A stretch of DNA of 64,000 nt from Chlorops oryzae (taxonomy: Eukaryota > Arthropoda > Insecta > Diptera > Chloropidae): NCBI GenBank assembly GCA_020466095.1, contig CM035806.1, positions 168,236,871 through 168,300,870 on the forward strand, read 5' to 3'. A program made the position numbers and the translations under genes. Positions 34,944-45,659 of this stretch are shown piece by piece. The notes below the pieces were generated by a model, which had not been told where the DNA came from, searched no databases, and saw only the letters and a list, made by a program, of their open reading frames with translations. The first letter of the stretch is position 1. The number at the start of each line of letters is the position of its first letter.

Positions 34944-35312
34944 TCTCTTCCTCTCTCTTCCTCTCTCTTCCTCTTCTCTCTCACTCTCTCTCCTCTCCTT
35001 CTTCCTCTCTCTTCCTCTCTCTCCTCTCTCTCTCTCTCTCTTTCTCTTCCTCTTTCTTCCTCTCCTCTCTCTTCTCTCTCTCTTCTCTCTCTCTTTCCTT
35101 CCTCTTCTCACTCTCCTCTCTTCCTCTCTCTTCCTCTCTCTTCCTCTCTCTTCTCTCTCTCCTCTCTCTCTCTTCTCTCTCTCTCTCTCTCTCTCTCTTC
35201 CTTCTTCTCTTCCTCTCTCTTCCTCTCTCTTCCTCTCTCTTCCTCTCTCTTCCTCTCTCTTCCTCTCTCTTCCTCTCTCTTCCTCTTCTCTCTCGCACTC
35301 TCTCACTCTCGC
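34838..35312 (-). repeat. Polypyrimidine (CT-rich) tract with a TTCCTCTCTC 10-mer array
   Basis: Almost pure pyrimidine from 34902 to 35294, with only three purine interruptions (34941, 34983, 35110). From about 35210 to 35290 it is a regular 10-bp tandem array of TTCCTCTCTC. The purine-rich strand is the minus strand, opposite to the tract at 32838-33405 1.4 kb away. The long Leu/Ser frame on the plus strand is a composition artefact. Confidence 0.95.
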
Positions 35313-36256
35313 TTGCTCCATAGCTACGATGTCAATAAATTCCCGGGTCAAATATTAACTCGAATTTCTTCAAGTACCTACATTCGAGAGAGCCGCAGAG
35401 AGACAGGCTGTTGGAAAAAAAAACGCCGTATATTTTCCGACTCTCTCTCCCCCGCCGCACAAAGTCTTTTTGCCAAATCAATGACGCACAAAAAAGCAGC
35501 ACCAGAGCAAACTTTATCGTCCCCATCGACGCCATCGTCTCTCTAAGGCATTGACACAACAAGACGCGACGACGCGACGCGAGGCTCGTTTAAAAACATT
35601 TAACACTTTCAGGAGTTAACAAACTTCGAACCCGGCATGCCGTGATAATTTTGATTTATGTGGGTAAATCATAAAAGGGGAGCTCGTGCGACGCGAAAAT
35701 TCATGCGATTCGGTTAGAGAAGATTTACGACAGATCGACGCGAGATTTATTACGTTTCGATAGGATACGCAAATGGATTCAAAGGATGCGCAGAGGGACA
35801 ATTTAGCGCTCGCAATCGAATGAGAAGAATAACTTCATTCCTCATTCCAATGAGGTAGTATTCGAGGCAATCAAACAGATTAATGGGTGGGTTTTGGGTA
35901 GCCAGAGAAGCGGTGCAGGGCTGGCCATTGGAATGGGAATTCGATTGTTAAGAAAATAATTTTTTTCTTTTTTTTGACAAATGTATATTTTAAGTTGAAG
36001 TCGTCAGTGAAAAATTTCGACATTTTTCCACCCAAGGCAGTGCTTAAATATTCGCATATGTATCTCTTGAAAATTTTTTTATCCTTCGGAAATTTGTCGT
36101 TCAAGGCAAGTGCTATTGTTTTTGCCTTTATAACAACTCATTTAAGTAGGTACCGGTCGAAAGGAAAAGAACACAAAAATCGAAGAGGCTATAAAAGAGC
36201 GCAAAAGTTGATAGAAAGATCGGGCCGTATCCAAAATATGCTTGTATGCAGATACA
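35313..36256. other. Non-coding stretch
   Basis: No gene recognised. Short frames lack motifs and overlap on both strands. Confidence 0.5.
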
Positions 36257-36627
36257 TTGAACAATTAAAAGCTATTAACCCTAAAAAATTTGGGGGGGTC
36301 TAGAGGAAGTTTAGAGAGTTATGGACCAAAAACCAAAAAAAATCCGAAATATTCATGGCGTCCGATTTGGATGAAATTTTATACATATACCTATAGAATA
36401 AGTGAAAAATTCTAAGAATTTTAGCACGAAATTTTTTTTTCAAAAAACTGGTCCTTTTTGGACCGGTTTGGAACTAGTCCTTTTTGGACCAGTTTGGAAC
36501 TAGTCCTTTTTGGACCAATTTGGAACTAGTCCTTTTTGGACCATTTTGGAACTAGACCAAAACTAGACTAGTTGTAGTCCGTTTCTTGAAAAAAATTTTA
36601 AGCACTCTTTCTCTGGACACGCCACTG
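36257..36627. mobile_element. Partial copy of the fold-back hAT element
   Basis: It matches the 45065-45651 element from the ATTGARCAATTA word through AAGTTTAGAGAGTT and a four-unit 26-bp array (GTCCTTTTTGGACC core, 36450-36560). It ends with CTCTTTCTCTGG and the terminus GCCACTG at 36627. The left terminus and most of the right arm are missing. Confidence 0.7.
36450..36560 (+). repeat. 26-bp tandem repeat with GGTCC/GGACC palindromes
   Basis: Four imperfect units of GTCCTTTTTGGACCAGTTTG plus GAACTA. Each unit contains a small inverted repeat, GTCC and GGAC. Confidence 0.85.
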
Positions 36628-36975
36628 GGTATAGGTATATGATATCAGTTTCCTTCTGCAAGCATTCCGATCTTGGATTATGTCATCGCCAAAGACCCAT
36701 GCTTTGCTGATTTTTTTTTTTTTCATCTGACCGATCCACGTACACTGAGCGAACTTTACGATGATTTTTATAAAAGGGCGCAGTCCTTTTGATTTTCGTG
36801 CAGAACAAAAAGTTCAAAAGAAAAATGGTTGAGTCAACAACATTTTGGGTTGATTTGAAAGGAAAATGTGTTTAATTAAATTTCCTTTTTTTTCGTATAA
36901 TTCTCATTTGGTTTATAAAATAGGACATATAAGACATTTATTCATTTTAGAACTTTTTAAGCATTGCGAAAGCAG

Positions 36976-37609
36976 TAGGGATGGGCAAAATGGGAAAATA
37001 CATCGTATCGATATATTTAAAAAGCATCGAAATTGAAACGATACTATCGGGGGAGAAATATCGAGCTTTCGATATATCGACATTATAAATACCAATTAAA
37101 AATGACTAAATGACTAAAATACAGTGTACCTTCTGCTTTGGGAAGAACCCTCCAAAGCGGACACTACTCTTAACGGACAGATTTCAGGAGTTTTCTTGTG
37201 CTCCTGCTTCTCAAATACTTTTGCTCTTAAGCGAATACCTCTGTTAAGCGGACATATATTATATTATTATTTGGATCCCGTAGGTGTCTGCTTAAGACAG
37301 AGTACACTGTACATATTTTAGACGAAATTGAAGTGTAAGGACATTTTCGAGTTCTCAGATGGTATGATAAGATATGATACGATAAGATAAGACATGAACG
37401 ATCAAAATGCCGCTTTATATACAAGAGAAATACGTGTGAAACACAAGCTTACAACGATAGACATATGTATATAAAATATCGCTTTCGATGTCGGGAAAAG
37501 TATATCGATGTACGATATATCGCCGAGCAAAAATATCAGTATAAATTTTCCATATATCGTTTTAAAAATATCGATGTTTTTATATATCGATATTTTTTGC
37601 CCATCCCTA
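36976..37609. mobile_element. hAT MITE nested in the outer element, copy 2
   Basis: TAGGGATGGGCAAAA and TTTTTTGCCCATCCCTA are the inverted ends. The flanking 8-bp duplications GAAAGCAG (36968-36975 and 37610-37617) are identical. This confirms the boundaries used for copy 1. Confidence 0.85.
37120..37311. mobile_element. pogo-like MITE nested in the hAT MITE, copy 2
   Basis: TACAGTGTAC and GTACACTGTA ends are bounded by TA. It matches 21320-21500 apart from an 11-bp A+T insertion near 37260. Confidence 0.65.
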
Positions 37610-37792
37610 GAAAGCAGTCGCACGACAACGGAGTGACCAAATCGGATGAGGCCCATCCGATTGCTATTTTTTGGGGTTATGTTCAGCAGAGGGCTCTGTG
37701 GCCAATTTGCTTTGAAGCCGTTGAAGACGTTTTGTATGTTTTTCCTTTTGATTTATCCAGTTTTCTGGTTGTTTTTTTTTTCTCTCTGTGTA

Positions 37793-40031
37793 GGTACATA
37801 CTTTTCGGTCTGCCTACTCTTAAGCCGTTTGCTAGAGCTGTTGTGGATTTTGCCTTTCTTGCTGGGTTCTCCATCGGTCGCCTTTGAACATGATAATAAC
37901 AGACTGTCCCCTAACAATCAGGCCTTCACCGAACAATGGCAACACTAACTTATTTTGGATTTTGGTCAAAATAATTGACTGACCTTAAAAAGTACGGTCA
38001 TCTGATGTTTTTTGAATGTAGGGCGCAAGATGACGGGAGGGAGAGTTTTCCCGAAATACTTGGTACTCTCATTTTAAACGGAACAAAATGGCGTATCGCG
38101 TTAAGCGCTTGGAACACTACACGGCGTGGAAACTGGAACTTTAAGTGTCAAAACTGATTGCATGAGAAAACCAAGACAAAGACAAAAGATTGGGGATGGG
38201 TAACGTTAATTGGAATCGCTGCTGCATGAACATATTCATGAGCTACGAAGTACATCATTGCGTTCCGAAAAATAAAAACTACAAAAAAGAAGGAAAATTG
38301 TAAAAAAAAAAAAAATGAAAAAAAAAATGAGAAAAAAGTTGGTAAAAACGCTAGAAAGTCTTGCAAGAAAGAAGACGAAGAGGGAAAAAAAAATGGCGTA
38401 AATTACGGGCATGTCGTCTCTCGTCGCGTCCTCCACGGGGGCTTGAATGCGCCGTGGATGGCGCTTTTTGCTCGTCGCCGAAAACCGTTCATGCCACGAC
38501 GAATTGCCTCAGCGACTTCAATTGCAATTTTCTCGTTTTTTTGTTGTTGTTGTTGTTGTTGTTGTTGGTGCTCTAACAACTGCTGCAACATTTTTCGTTA
38601 ATCAAAGCAGCGATCGCAACAACGACAACAACAACAACAACAGCAATATTAGCTATGAAAACAGAGGGAAATGGTCGGAAAAATGTTAATCGCTCTTGCG
38701 GTTTGCCTAAGATTCGCGTTCGTTCGCGTTCGCGGGTGACTAAAGACGTTTTACATTCATTTATATGCAAATGACGGTATTTATCGCCATTTTGTTTTTT
38801 CACCGTTGTTACTAAGAAACTGCTTGCGTTCTTTTTTGTTGTTTTCTTTTTTGTTTATGGATTTTTTTTTTTTTAATTTCTTAAAATTTTTTTATTGCTG
38901 TTGGTTTGTTTGTAGCTTTATAATTGCGCTCCATTGCGGTGGAAAATCTAAGCAATTACGTGCAAGTGTATGCCTGCTTTTGTGTGTAATGTCTGTGCGT
39001 ATGTGTGTGTGTGCAACAGAAGGCGATGGCGATTGCGATTGCTATTGCTATTGCTATTGCGAAGGGTAGAATATGGGGAGTAGTGCGGTGTGTGCAAAAC
39101 AATTGCGGTGCAGATCCACTCAACGTGCACGAGATGACGATAAAGTCGAAATGTGGAAAAATTTTCAAATGTAAATAAGCAGAAAACAAAAAGAAAAATC
39201 GCACAAAAACCAAATTTAAATGATGCCAACAACAACAACAACAACAACGACAGCAACAACAAAACAAATGAACATAGAAAGCGATGGCAGAAGCATTTCA
39301 AATTCAGCTCATTTGATCAGATTGGAGCGCGCGAGTGCCCTTCTAGAGCGCGAACTAAGTACCCAACAACAACACAACAACAACAAGACAAACGCTATTT
39401 AAGTAGGTAGCCCTGCCGCATTGCGCACCTCTCCCCTCATCATGGGGGTCTTACCCGTCCGTCGTTGCCTGGCCAGCCTGACCAGCACCTCATAATCTGC
39501 TGTTTCATTCTTGCCAATATTACCTATTATTCCCGGGCATTGTATTTAATTAACCCTATAACGGTTCGCTACGTGCTCTCCTACAAAGCGCTAGAGTTAC
39601 CTTCGCAAAAAAAAAAAAAAAAAAACCACAAGAAAAAATATAAAAAAACTCCATAACAGCAAACATTGAAGCATTCAATGGTGTGATGTGGCGGTATCAA
39701 TGTTGCAGCGGCAGGTGAATTATACGTTGCGGTCAATAGGCACGGATTTTCGATGCCACTGCAGCACATGGGCCGTCTTGCTTTTTCCTCGTAATTAGCT
39801 GCGAGTCAGTGATTAATGATTTTCGCGAAAAATAACTACAGTCTACATATATGTATATGGAATGTATGAACTTTTTTTGTGTAAGGCCTATTCATGTTAC
39901 CGAGGCTGTTCACACAATTGAGACTCAATTTTTTTGTGTGTATAATTTGCTTTATTTGGTTCAATTTTTTTTTTTTTTTTTATTCGAAAAGCCGGCTGGA
40001 TATTTTAACTAGATATTGTAAGAATAGATTT
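37793..40031. other. Non-coding stretch with trinucleotide repeats
   Basis: No gene recognised. Repeats include an A-run (38302-38314), (GTT)n at 38541-38566, (CAA)n at 38614-38642 and 39227-39262, GATTGCTATTGC repeats at 39032-39060 and an A-run at 39608-39625. Confidence 0.55.
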
Positions 40032-40039
40032 GCCTAGTT

Positions 40040-40271
40040 CATGATACAAGAAAACAAGATAGCGCCACTTGAGAGAGGAAACGTCACAAACTCAAAATCG
40101 CGATTCGTTGTTGTTGTTTCCCATGTTAAACCGGCTTTTTACTTTTTTGAATAGCATGGGAAACAACAAAAATTTCTCGCTCAGTGACGTCACAAACTCA
40201 ATTTTCGACTCTCAAAGAGAGCCTCAAAATAGCGGTACTGAAGTGGCGCTATCTTGTTTTCTTGTATCATG
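40040..40271. mobile_element. P-like MITE with perfect 31-bp TIRs
   Basis: Positions 40040-40070 and 40241-40271 are perfect inverted repeats (31 of 31). They start CATGATACAAGAAAAC and end GCGCCACTT. They are flanked by identical 8-bp duplications GCCTAGTT (40032-40039 and 40272-40279). TIR length, the CATGAT start and the 8-bp duplication match P-superfamily habits. hAT is the alternative. The 232-bp interior has a hairpin with TTGTTGTTTCCCATG arms and a repeated CGTCACAAACTCA word. Perfect ends imply recent insertion. Confidence 0.85.
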
Positions 40272-40497
40272 GCCTAGTTTATATCTTGGGTCTGCCCAGT
40301 AAAAAGTGTACCCAGACTCTTGGGTAATTTGTTAAATGCTGTGGTTAGAATGGGCCTAGGTAGTAGTTTCTTATCTAGGACTTATCTAGATCTGCCAATC
40401 CATTTCCATGGTCATTTTTTTTAGTGTAAGGACAAGGCGAATTCGAAAATAAAAATAATCACATATCTGAGAAAAGTCGTTTTGATATTCAGTGCTA

Positions 40498-41794
40498 ACA
40501 GGTTGGCTGATAAGTCCCCGGTCTAACAAAGAAAAACACATTTTTTTGTCAAAATTCGTTTTTATTATTCAACATAGTTCCCTTCAAGAGCGATACAACG
40601 ATTATAACGACCTTCCAATTTTTTGATACCATTTTGGTAGTACTCCTTCGGTTTTTTCCTCAAAATAGGCCTCAGTTTCGGCGATCACCTCTTCATTGCA
40701 GCCAAATTTTTTCCCTGCGAGCATCCTTTTGAGGTCTGAGAACAAGAAAAAGTCGCTGGGGGCCAGATCTGGAGAATACGGTGGGTGGGGAAGCAATTCG
40801 AAGCCTAATTCATGAATTTTTGCCATCGTTCGCAATGACTTGTGGCACGGTGCGTTGTCTTGGTGGAACAACACTTTTTTCTTCTTCATATGGGGCCGTT
40901 TTGCCGCTATTTCGACCTTCAAACGCTCCAATAACGACATATAATAGTCACTGTTGATGGTTTTTCCCTTCTCAAGATAATCGATAAAAATTATTCCATG
41001 CCCATCCCAAAAAACAGAGGCCATTACTTTGCCAGCGGACTTTTGAGTCTTTCCACGCTTCGGAGACGGTTCACCGATCGCTGTCCACTCAGCCGACTGT
41101 CGATTGGACTCAGGAGTGTAGTGATAAAGCCATGTTTCATCCATTGTCACATATCGATGCAAAAACTCGGGTGTATTGCGAGTTAACAGCTGCAAACACC
41201 GCTCAGAATCATCAACACGTTGTTGTTTTTGGTCAAATGTGAGCTCGCGCGGCACCCATTTTGCACAGAGCTTTTTCATATCCAAATATTGATGAATGAT
41301 ATTAGACCAACACGTTCCTTTGATATCTTTAAGGCCTCTGCTATCTCGATCAACTTCATTTTACGGTCATTCAAAATCATTTTGTGAATTTTTTTGATGT
41401 TTTCGTCGGTCTCTTTCGGGCGTCCACTGCGTTCACCGTCCTACGTGCTCATTTCACCACGCTTGAATTTTGCATACCAATCAATTATTGTTGATTTTCC
41501 TGGGCAGAGTCCGAAACTCATTATCAAGCCAAGTTTTTGCTTCCACTGTATTTTTCCCTTCAGAAAACAGTATTTTATCAAAACACGAAATTCCTTTTTT
41601 TTCCATCTTTTTTTCACTAGATAACAAAAGTTGCTTCACAAAAGACGGCTCTATCTCACCAAACTAATTGACTTACAGGAATCAAAATTTGACACGAATC
41701 ATTTGAAGGCTTTAGCCACTATATAAAAATAATATGCATTTAATACTAGCGACGCCATCTATATGTCAGACCGGGGACTTATCAGCCAACCTGT
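40498..41794 (-). mobile_element. mariner element, irritans subfamily (Himar1-like)
   Basis: The inverted ends ACAGGTTGGCTGATAAGTCC (40498 onward) and their complement (to 41794) are flanked by TA (40496-40497 and 41795-41796). They match the known Himar1-type termini closely. The length of 1297 bp is nearly that of an intact mariner. The single gene runs on the minus strand and is broken (see 40565-41606). Confidence 0.95.
40565..41606 (-). pseudogene. mariner transposase, broken by frameshifts and a stop
   Basis: This would encode a DD34D transposase of about 348 residues that cuts and pastes mariner elements at TA sites. The start codon is at 41606 and the expected stop at 40567-40565. 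The largest intact part (41285-40602) keeps the WVPRELT motif and all three catalytic aspartates: VTMDETW, FHQDNAPCHKS, and SPDLAPSD with 34 residues between the last two. The N-terminal DNA-binding part is interrupted by a frameshift near 41520, an in-frame TAG at 41443-41441 and another frameshift near 41310. A run of A residues near 40655 shifts the C-terminus out of frame. The copy cannot make functional transposase. Confidence 0.92.
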
Positions 41795-41796
41795 TA

Positions 41797-42417
41797 GGGG
41801 CGATTCTACCAAGCGCCAATGTAGGGCCTGATCGAGTCAAGATATGTTAGTCCAGGGCCTGTCTAGATTTATCTATATTGTGACAAATCTAGCTAGATCA
41901 AAGCTAATCACCAGACTTCTCTAGGAAATTTTCCAGTCGGGAGAGCTCAGTTTTTTTTTTTTTGAACATTTTTGGTAAGGACGTGTGTGTTTCTACCTTC
42001 ACCTAAGGATTTTTGAACGGTCCTCTGACGAAAAATTTGAATACCAGCTAAATCTGTTGTATAAGCTGCAGTCCTTGTGTTCACACAACCGAGGTTCTTC
42101 ACTCTATCCGGCGTCCACATTATCCAGATCAGACTATATAGCCTCTCTACTCATTACCTCCTTATAGCGTTTTTTCTTACCCCAGTTTTTTTGTTCCATT
42201 TCGTTCGCTGTCTCCATTTTGTTTTAATATGCAAATTTTTTATTTTATATTTGAATAGGACTTTTTAAGGGCGTAATCGAGGCTATAATGAAGAGAACCC
42301 TTAATTATTTTTTAGTTCATGGATCATTCCATTTTTGAGACCCATCCTTTTCTGATATTTTTCTTCATCTGACCGATCCATGTAGTTTTCGATCTGCCTG
42401 GCCAAAAATGAAAGTAA
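41797..42417. other. Non-coding stretch
   Basis: No gene recognised. At about 42371-42400 it carries the words GACCGATCCATGTAGTTTTC and GATCTGCCTGG, which resemble the joined flanks of the element at 36741-37792. Confidence 0.5.
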
Positions 42418-42875
42418 TAGGGCATTTACATATACGTTTTAGCGCTACTCGTTTAAGCTAAAACGACTAAGTCAAAACGGGTGTTTACATATGCGCATGT
42501 CGTTTTGTCATTTTGTGGTTATCTTTTGTTTGCTCAACACGTGAAATATGAGTGAATATTGTAATTTAGAAAAGAAGCAATTATTGAAATTGTGTTCGTT
42601 TTCTACATTGGTTGTGGAATTAACCTCACAATTTTTAAATTCGAAATTTCAATGACCATATGTTTTGCATTTTTATAGTGATGACACTCAGATTTCGATT
42701 TTTTTTTATCAGTTATAAGCAGGATTTATCTTGTTTAGCTACTTGTTTTAAATTAAAACAGGAAAGTTTCTCGTTTTAGTTTTGTACGATAAAACGGGAA
42801 AAATCTAAGTTGTTTTAGTGCTAAAACGGGCAAAGTTGCTAAAACGCGAATAAAACGGCATATGTAAACGGCCTA
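42418..42875. mobile_element. TA-flanked MITE with TTTACATATR ends, copy 2 (inverted)
   Basis: TAGGGCATTTACATATACG on the left and CATATGTAAACGGCCTA on the right are inverted ends bounded by TA. The interior is the reverse complement of 28016-28472 with high identity. Confidence 0.8.
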
Positions 42876-45056
42876 TAAGTTTAGACTTATGAATCGATTT
42901 TCAAGTCGAATCCGTCTTTAAAGGTGGGTATGGAGGTGGGTATAGACCCATCGACCCCGTCCTCGAGACGACTCCCATCGATCGCCCTCTTGAGGTAGTT
43001 GGCGTTGGAAATGGATGTAAAAGGGTTTCCTAATTGTCGAGATAATAATTCTCAGAAAGCAGAGTAATGACCTCCACATTTCAATCGATGGATCCATTTC
43101 TATAACCTCAATGCAATTTAAGTGGTTGAGAATATATCAAAGTTCTTCTGAATTTCGAAAATTAAACGATTCCCTTGATCGATCTTCTGGACTTTTCGCC
43201 GGTATCTCCTTATGGGGAGGGGGAGAAAAATTGAATTAACATTTTTTTTTCTTTAAATTTTTTCCTCCTTTTAGAAATTGCGGCTCGGAGAATTATGTTG
43301 TTCGTTCGCGTTTCGTTTCATTTCGTTCTGTCCTTCGATTTCGTTACCATTTCATTTCGTTACATCTCTTGCCCGTTTATTTCCTTTTTTTTTATTTTTT
43401 TAGAAGTTCGCCAAGACAATTTGCGTTGCGTGTTTGCCGGAATTCCTCCGCAAATCTTGGACCAGAAAGCACAAGAAAGAAGGCCTGACGAGACGAATGG
43501 CGAAGCGAAGTGGTCCAACAAAAACGAGGCCCTCTAGTCATGGGGAAAATCCAATTAAACTCGGTAGCAAACCAAAAAAAAAACAGTAGACCAAATTGAG
43601 TCCAAAAACAGAGGCAAACAAACGGACTCACGCACACAAGCAACGCTGCTTAGGTATTTATGTCACGTGAGCGTGTTGCACCAGCCGCCTTCGACCGTGC
43701 GTCTCTCCCCCTCTTCCTGGTGATTTGTACTCCAGAATCTGAATCTGAATTTGAATTTGAATTTTTTTTTTTCTTCAGAATTCTCGGTTGTAACGTTGTA
43801 TATGTAGCGGAATGGAACGGACCGGAGACTGACTGCATTCGTCAGCAATTTGAGAGAATCCATCGAATGCAAGAAGCTGAACTTTAGCGGACAGAAGCGA
43901 GAAGCCGAGGCTTCTGCATGACAACCGAAAAACCGTCGAAAAGTTGCGTGCCCATGGATCTTCTGTGTAATTGCGCACCGGCAATTGCCACAGCGGAAGG
44001 GATCGGATTTTTCCCTCTTCGTGCTGATGTCAGTCAGCCAGAGCGGAGCAGGGCGACCGCAAAATTTATTTTTAAAATGCATTTTGCGTCAACTTGGAAA
44101 GAAATCTGATTTCCAGGTTATTAACAGCATGCAACGCGTGCGTCTCGTCGCATCGCATCGCATCGCATCGCACTAGGAGGGATCCTTGCACTGGACTCTC
44201 CCGACGCTGTGGGACTCTTCGTGATGTTGTTGTTGGTGTTTTTTTTGTTATCGGTGCTTTTCAAGTACCTACGAATTGCATGCATCGTTTCTTAAAGATT
44301 AGAAATCTGCCGCAGCTTCTTTCTCCTCACAAGTCCACCCGCCATCCTCTCTGCCTACTCGAAATCACAAAATCACTGTCTATCTCCATTTCGATGTGTC
44401 TCTCTCGCTCTTTCTCTAGTAGCTAAATTGAATTTTTTGAGTCGTTGGGGTCTATTGGCTCTATCTATTGTATGTATTGCTTTCCCTGTCGTGATTTGCA
44501 TGTGGCGACAAGATGATGCTAGCTAACTTTTTTTTTTCGGAAAGACCTGTCATAACAACCAACCACGAAGTGTCACCATTGTGGTGAACCTGTGTGCCCG
44601 ACATTTGTTTGTTTGTTCTCTCTCTCTCTCTGTTTGCCATATTTGACGTTAATTGTTGTTGAACGGACTGAGGGCAAAGGACACATTTGAAGTAATGAAC
44701 CCTTCTCAAGGATCCCAGTCATCTGACATTCAAGAGCCGTAAGAGAGCCATTCATGTCTGATCGTGGCTTCAAATAATTTGTTTGTTTTTTTTTTTTCTT
44801 CCCATGACCATTACCATCCAGCGTTGCCACTGACAAACTATTTTTCCTACCAAATATTTTTCGAAGTCCTACCAAAATCGATTGCAATCTACCAAAAACA
44901 CAAAAAGGAGTTTTATTCTTAACTTTGTGCTATTTTAATAACAAAAACTTATATTAGCTTTGCTTTTCTATTTTCTTTTGTGCTCTATACACTTCTATGG
45001 AAAAAAGCAAAATGAGAGACAGAGATAGATGGATATGAAACATGCTCTTCCATATC
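42876..45056. other. Mostly unique sequence with weak exon-like spots
   Basis: No gene can be called. Two splice-acceptor-like pyrimidine tracts ending in AG, near 43402 and 43779, are each followed by a short open frame of about 62 and 35 codons without recognisable motifs. A (CATCG)n repeat lies at 44148-44172, a T-run at 44785-44798 and a (CT)n block at 44617-44631. Confidence 0.4.
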
Positions 45057-45659
45057 GTTCAAGGCAAGGGCGTAGCGAGAGAAAGAGTGATTTGGTAGCG
45101 CTTATATTTGCCACAGTGGTATATTGAGCAATTATAAGACATTAAACGAAAAAAAAATTGGGGGGGCAAGAAGAAGTTTAGAGAGTTTTGGACCAAAAAC
45201 CCAAAAAATCCGAAAAATTCATGACGTCCGATTTCGATGAAAATTTATATATAGAATAAGTGAAAAATTCTAAGAATTTTAGCACTAAAATTTTTTCAAA
45301 AAACTGGTCTTTTTGGACCAGTTTGAAACTAGTCCTTTTTGGACCAGTTTGGAACTGGTCCTTTTTGGACCAGTTTGGAACTAGTCCAAAACTAGACTAC
45401 TTGTAATCCGTTTCTTGAAAAAAATTTTGATGCCAAAATTCGTAGAATTTTTCACTTATTCTATATATAAATTTTCATCGAAATCGGACGTCATGAAATT
45501 TTCGGATTTTTTGGGTTTTTGGTCCAAAACTCTCTAAACTTCTTTCTTGCCCCACCAAATTTTTTTTCGTTTAATGTCTTATAATTGCTCAATATACCAC
45601 TGCGGCAAATATAAGCGCTACCAAATCACTCTTTCTCTGGCTACGCCCTTGGTTCAATG
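45057..45659. mobile_element. Fold-back hAT element with about 240-bp inverted arms
   Basis: CAAGGGCGTAGC at 45065 and GCTACGCCCTTG ending at 45651 are the tips of long inverted arms. They continue through GATTTGGTAGCGCTTATATT and then the AGTTTAGAGAGTTTTGGACC box to AGAATAAGTGAAAAATTCT near the centre. The flanks GTTCAAGG (45057-45064) and GTTCAATG (45652-45659) match at 7 of 8, as expected for hAT. The centre holds about three units of a 26-bp repeat (45304-45390). No coding capacity. Confidence 0.85.

Larger units (their letters stand above)
36741..37792. mobile_element. Outer TIR element of a three-level nest, copy 2
   Basis: TACACTGAGCGAAC at the left and TTTCTCTCTGTGTA at the right are imperfect inverted ends bounded by TA. 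It is 1052 bp, the same length as copy 1, with very high identity, though copy 2 has a small TATTATTAT insertion in the innermost element. The flanks (GACCGATCCAYGTA on the left and TTTTCGRTCTGCCT on the right) resemble an uninterrupted site at about 42371-42400, which could be a related empty site. Confidence 0.75.

Noticed and set aside
34671..35546. A 291-codon Ser/Leu-rich frame on the plus strand
   Set aside because: Mostly translation of the CT-rich tract. The non-repetitive ends show no motif.
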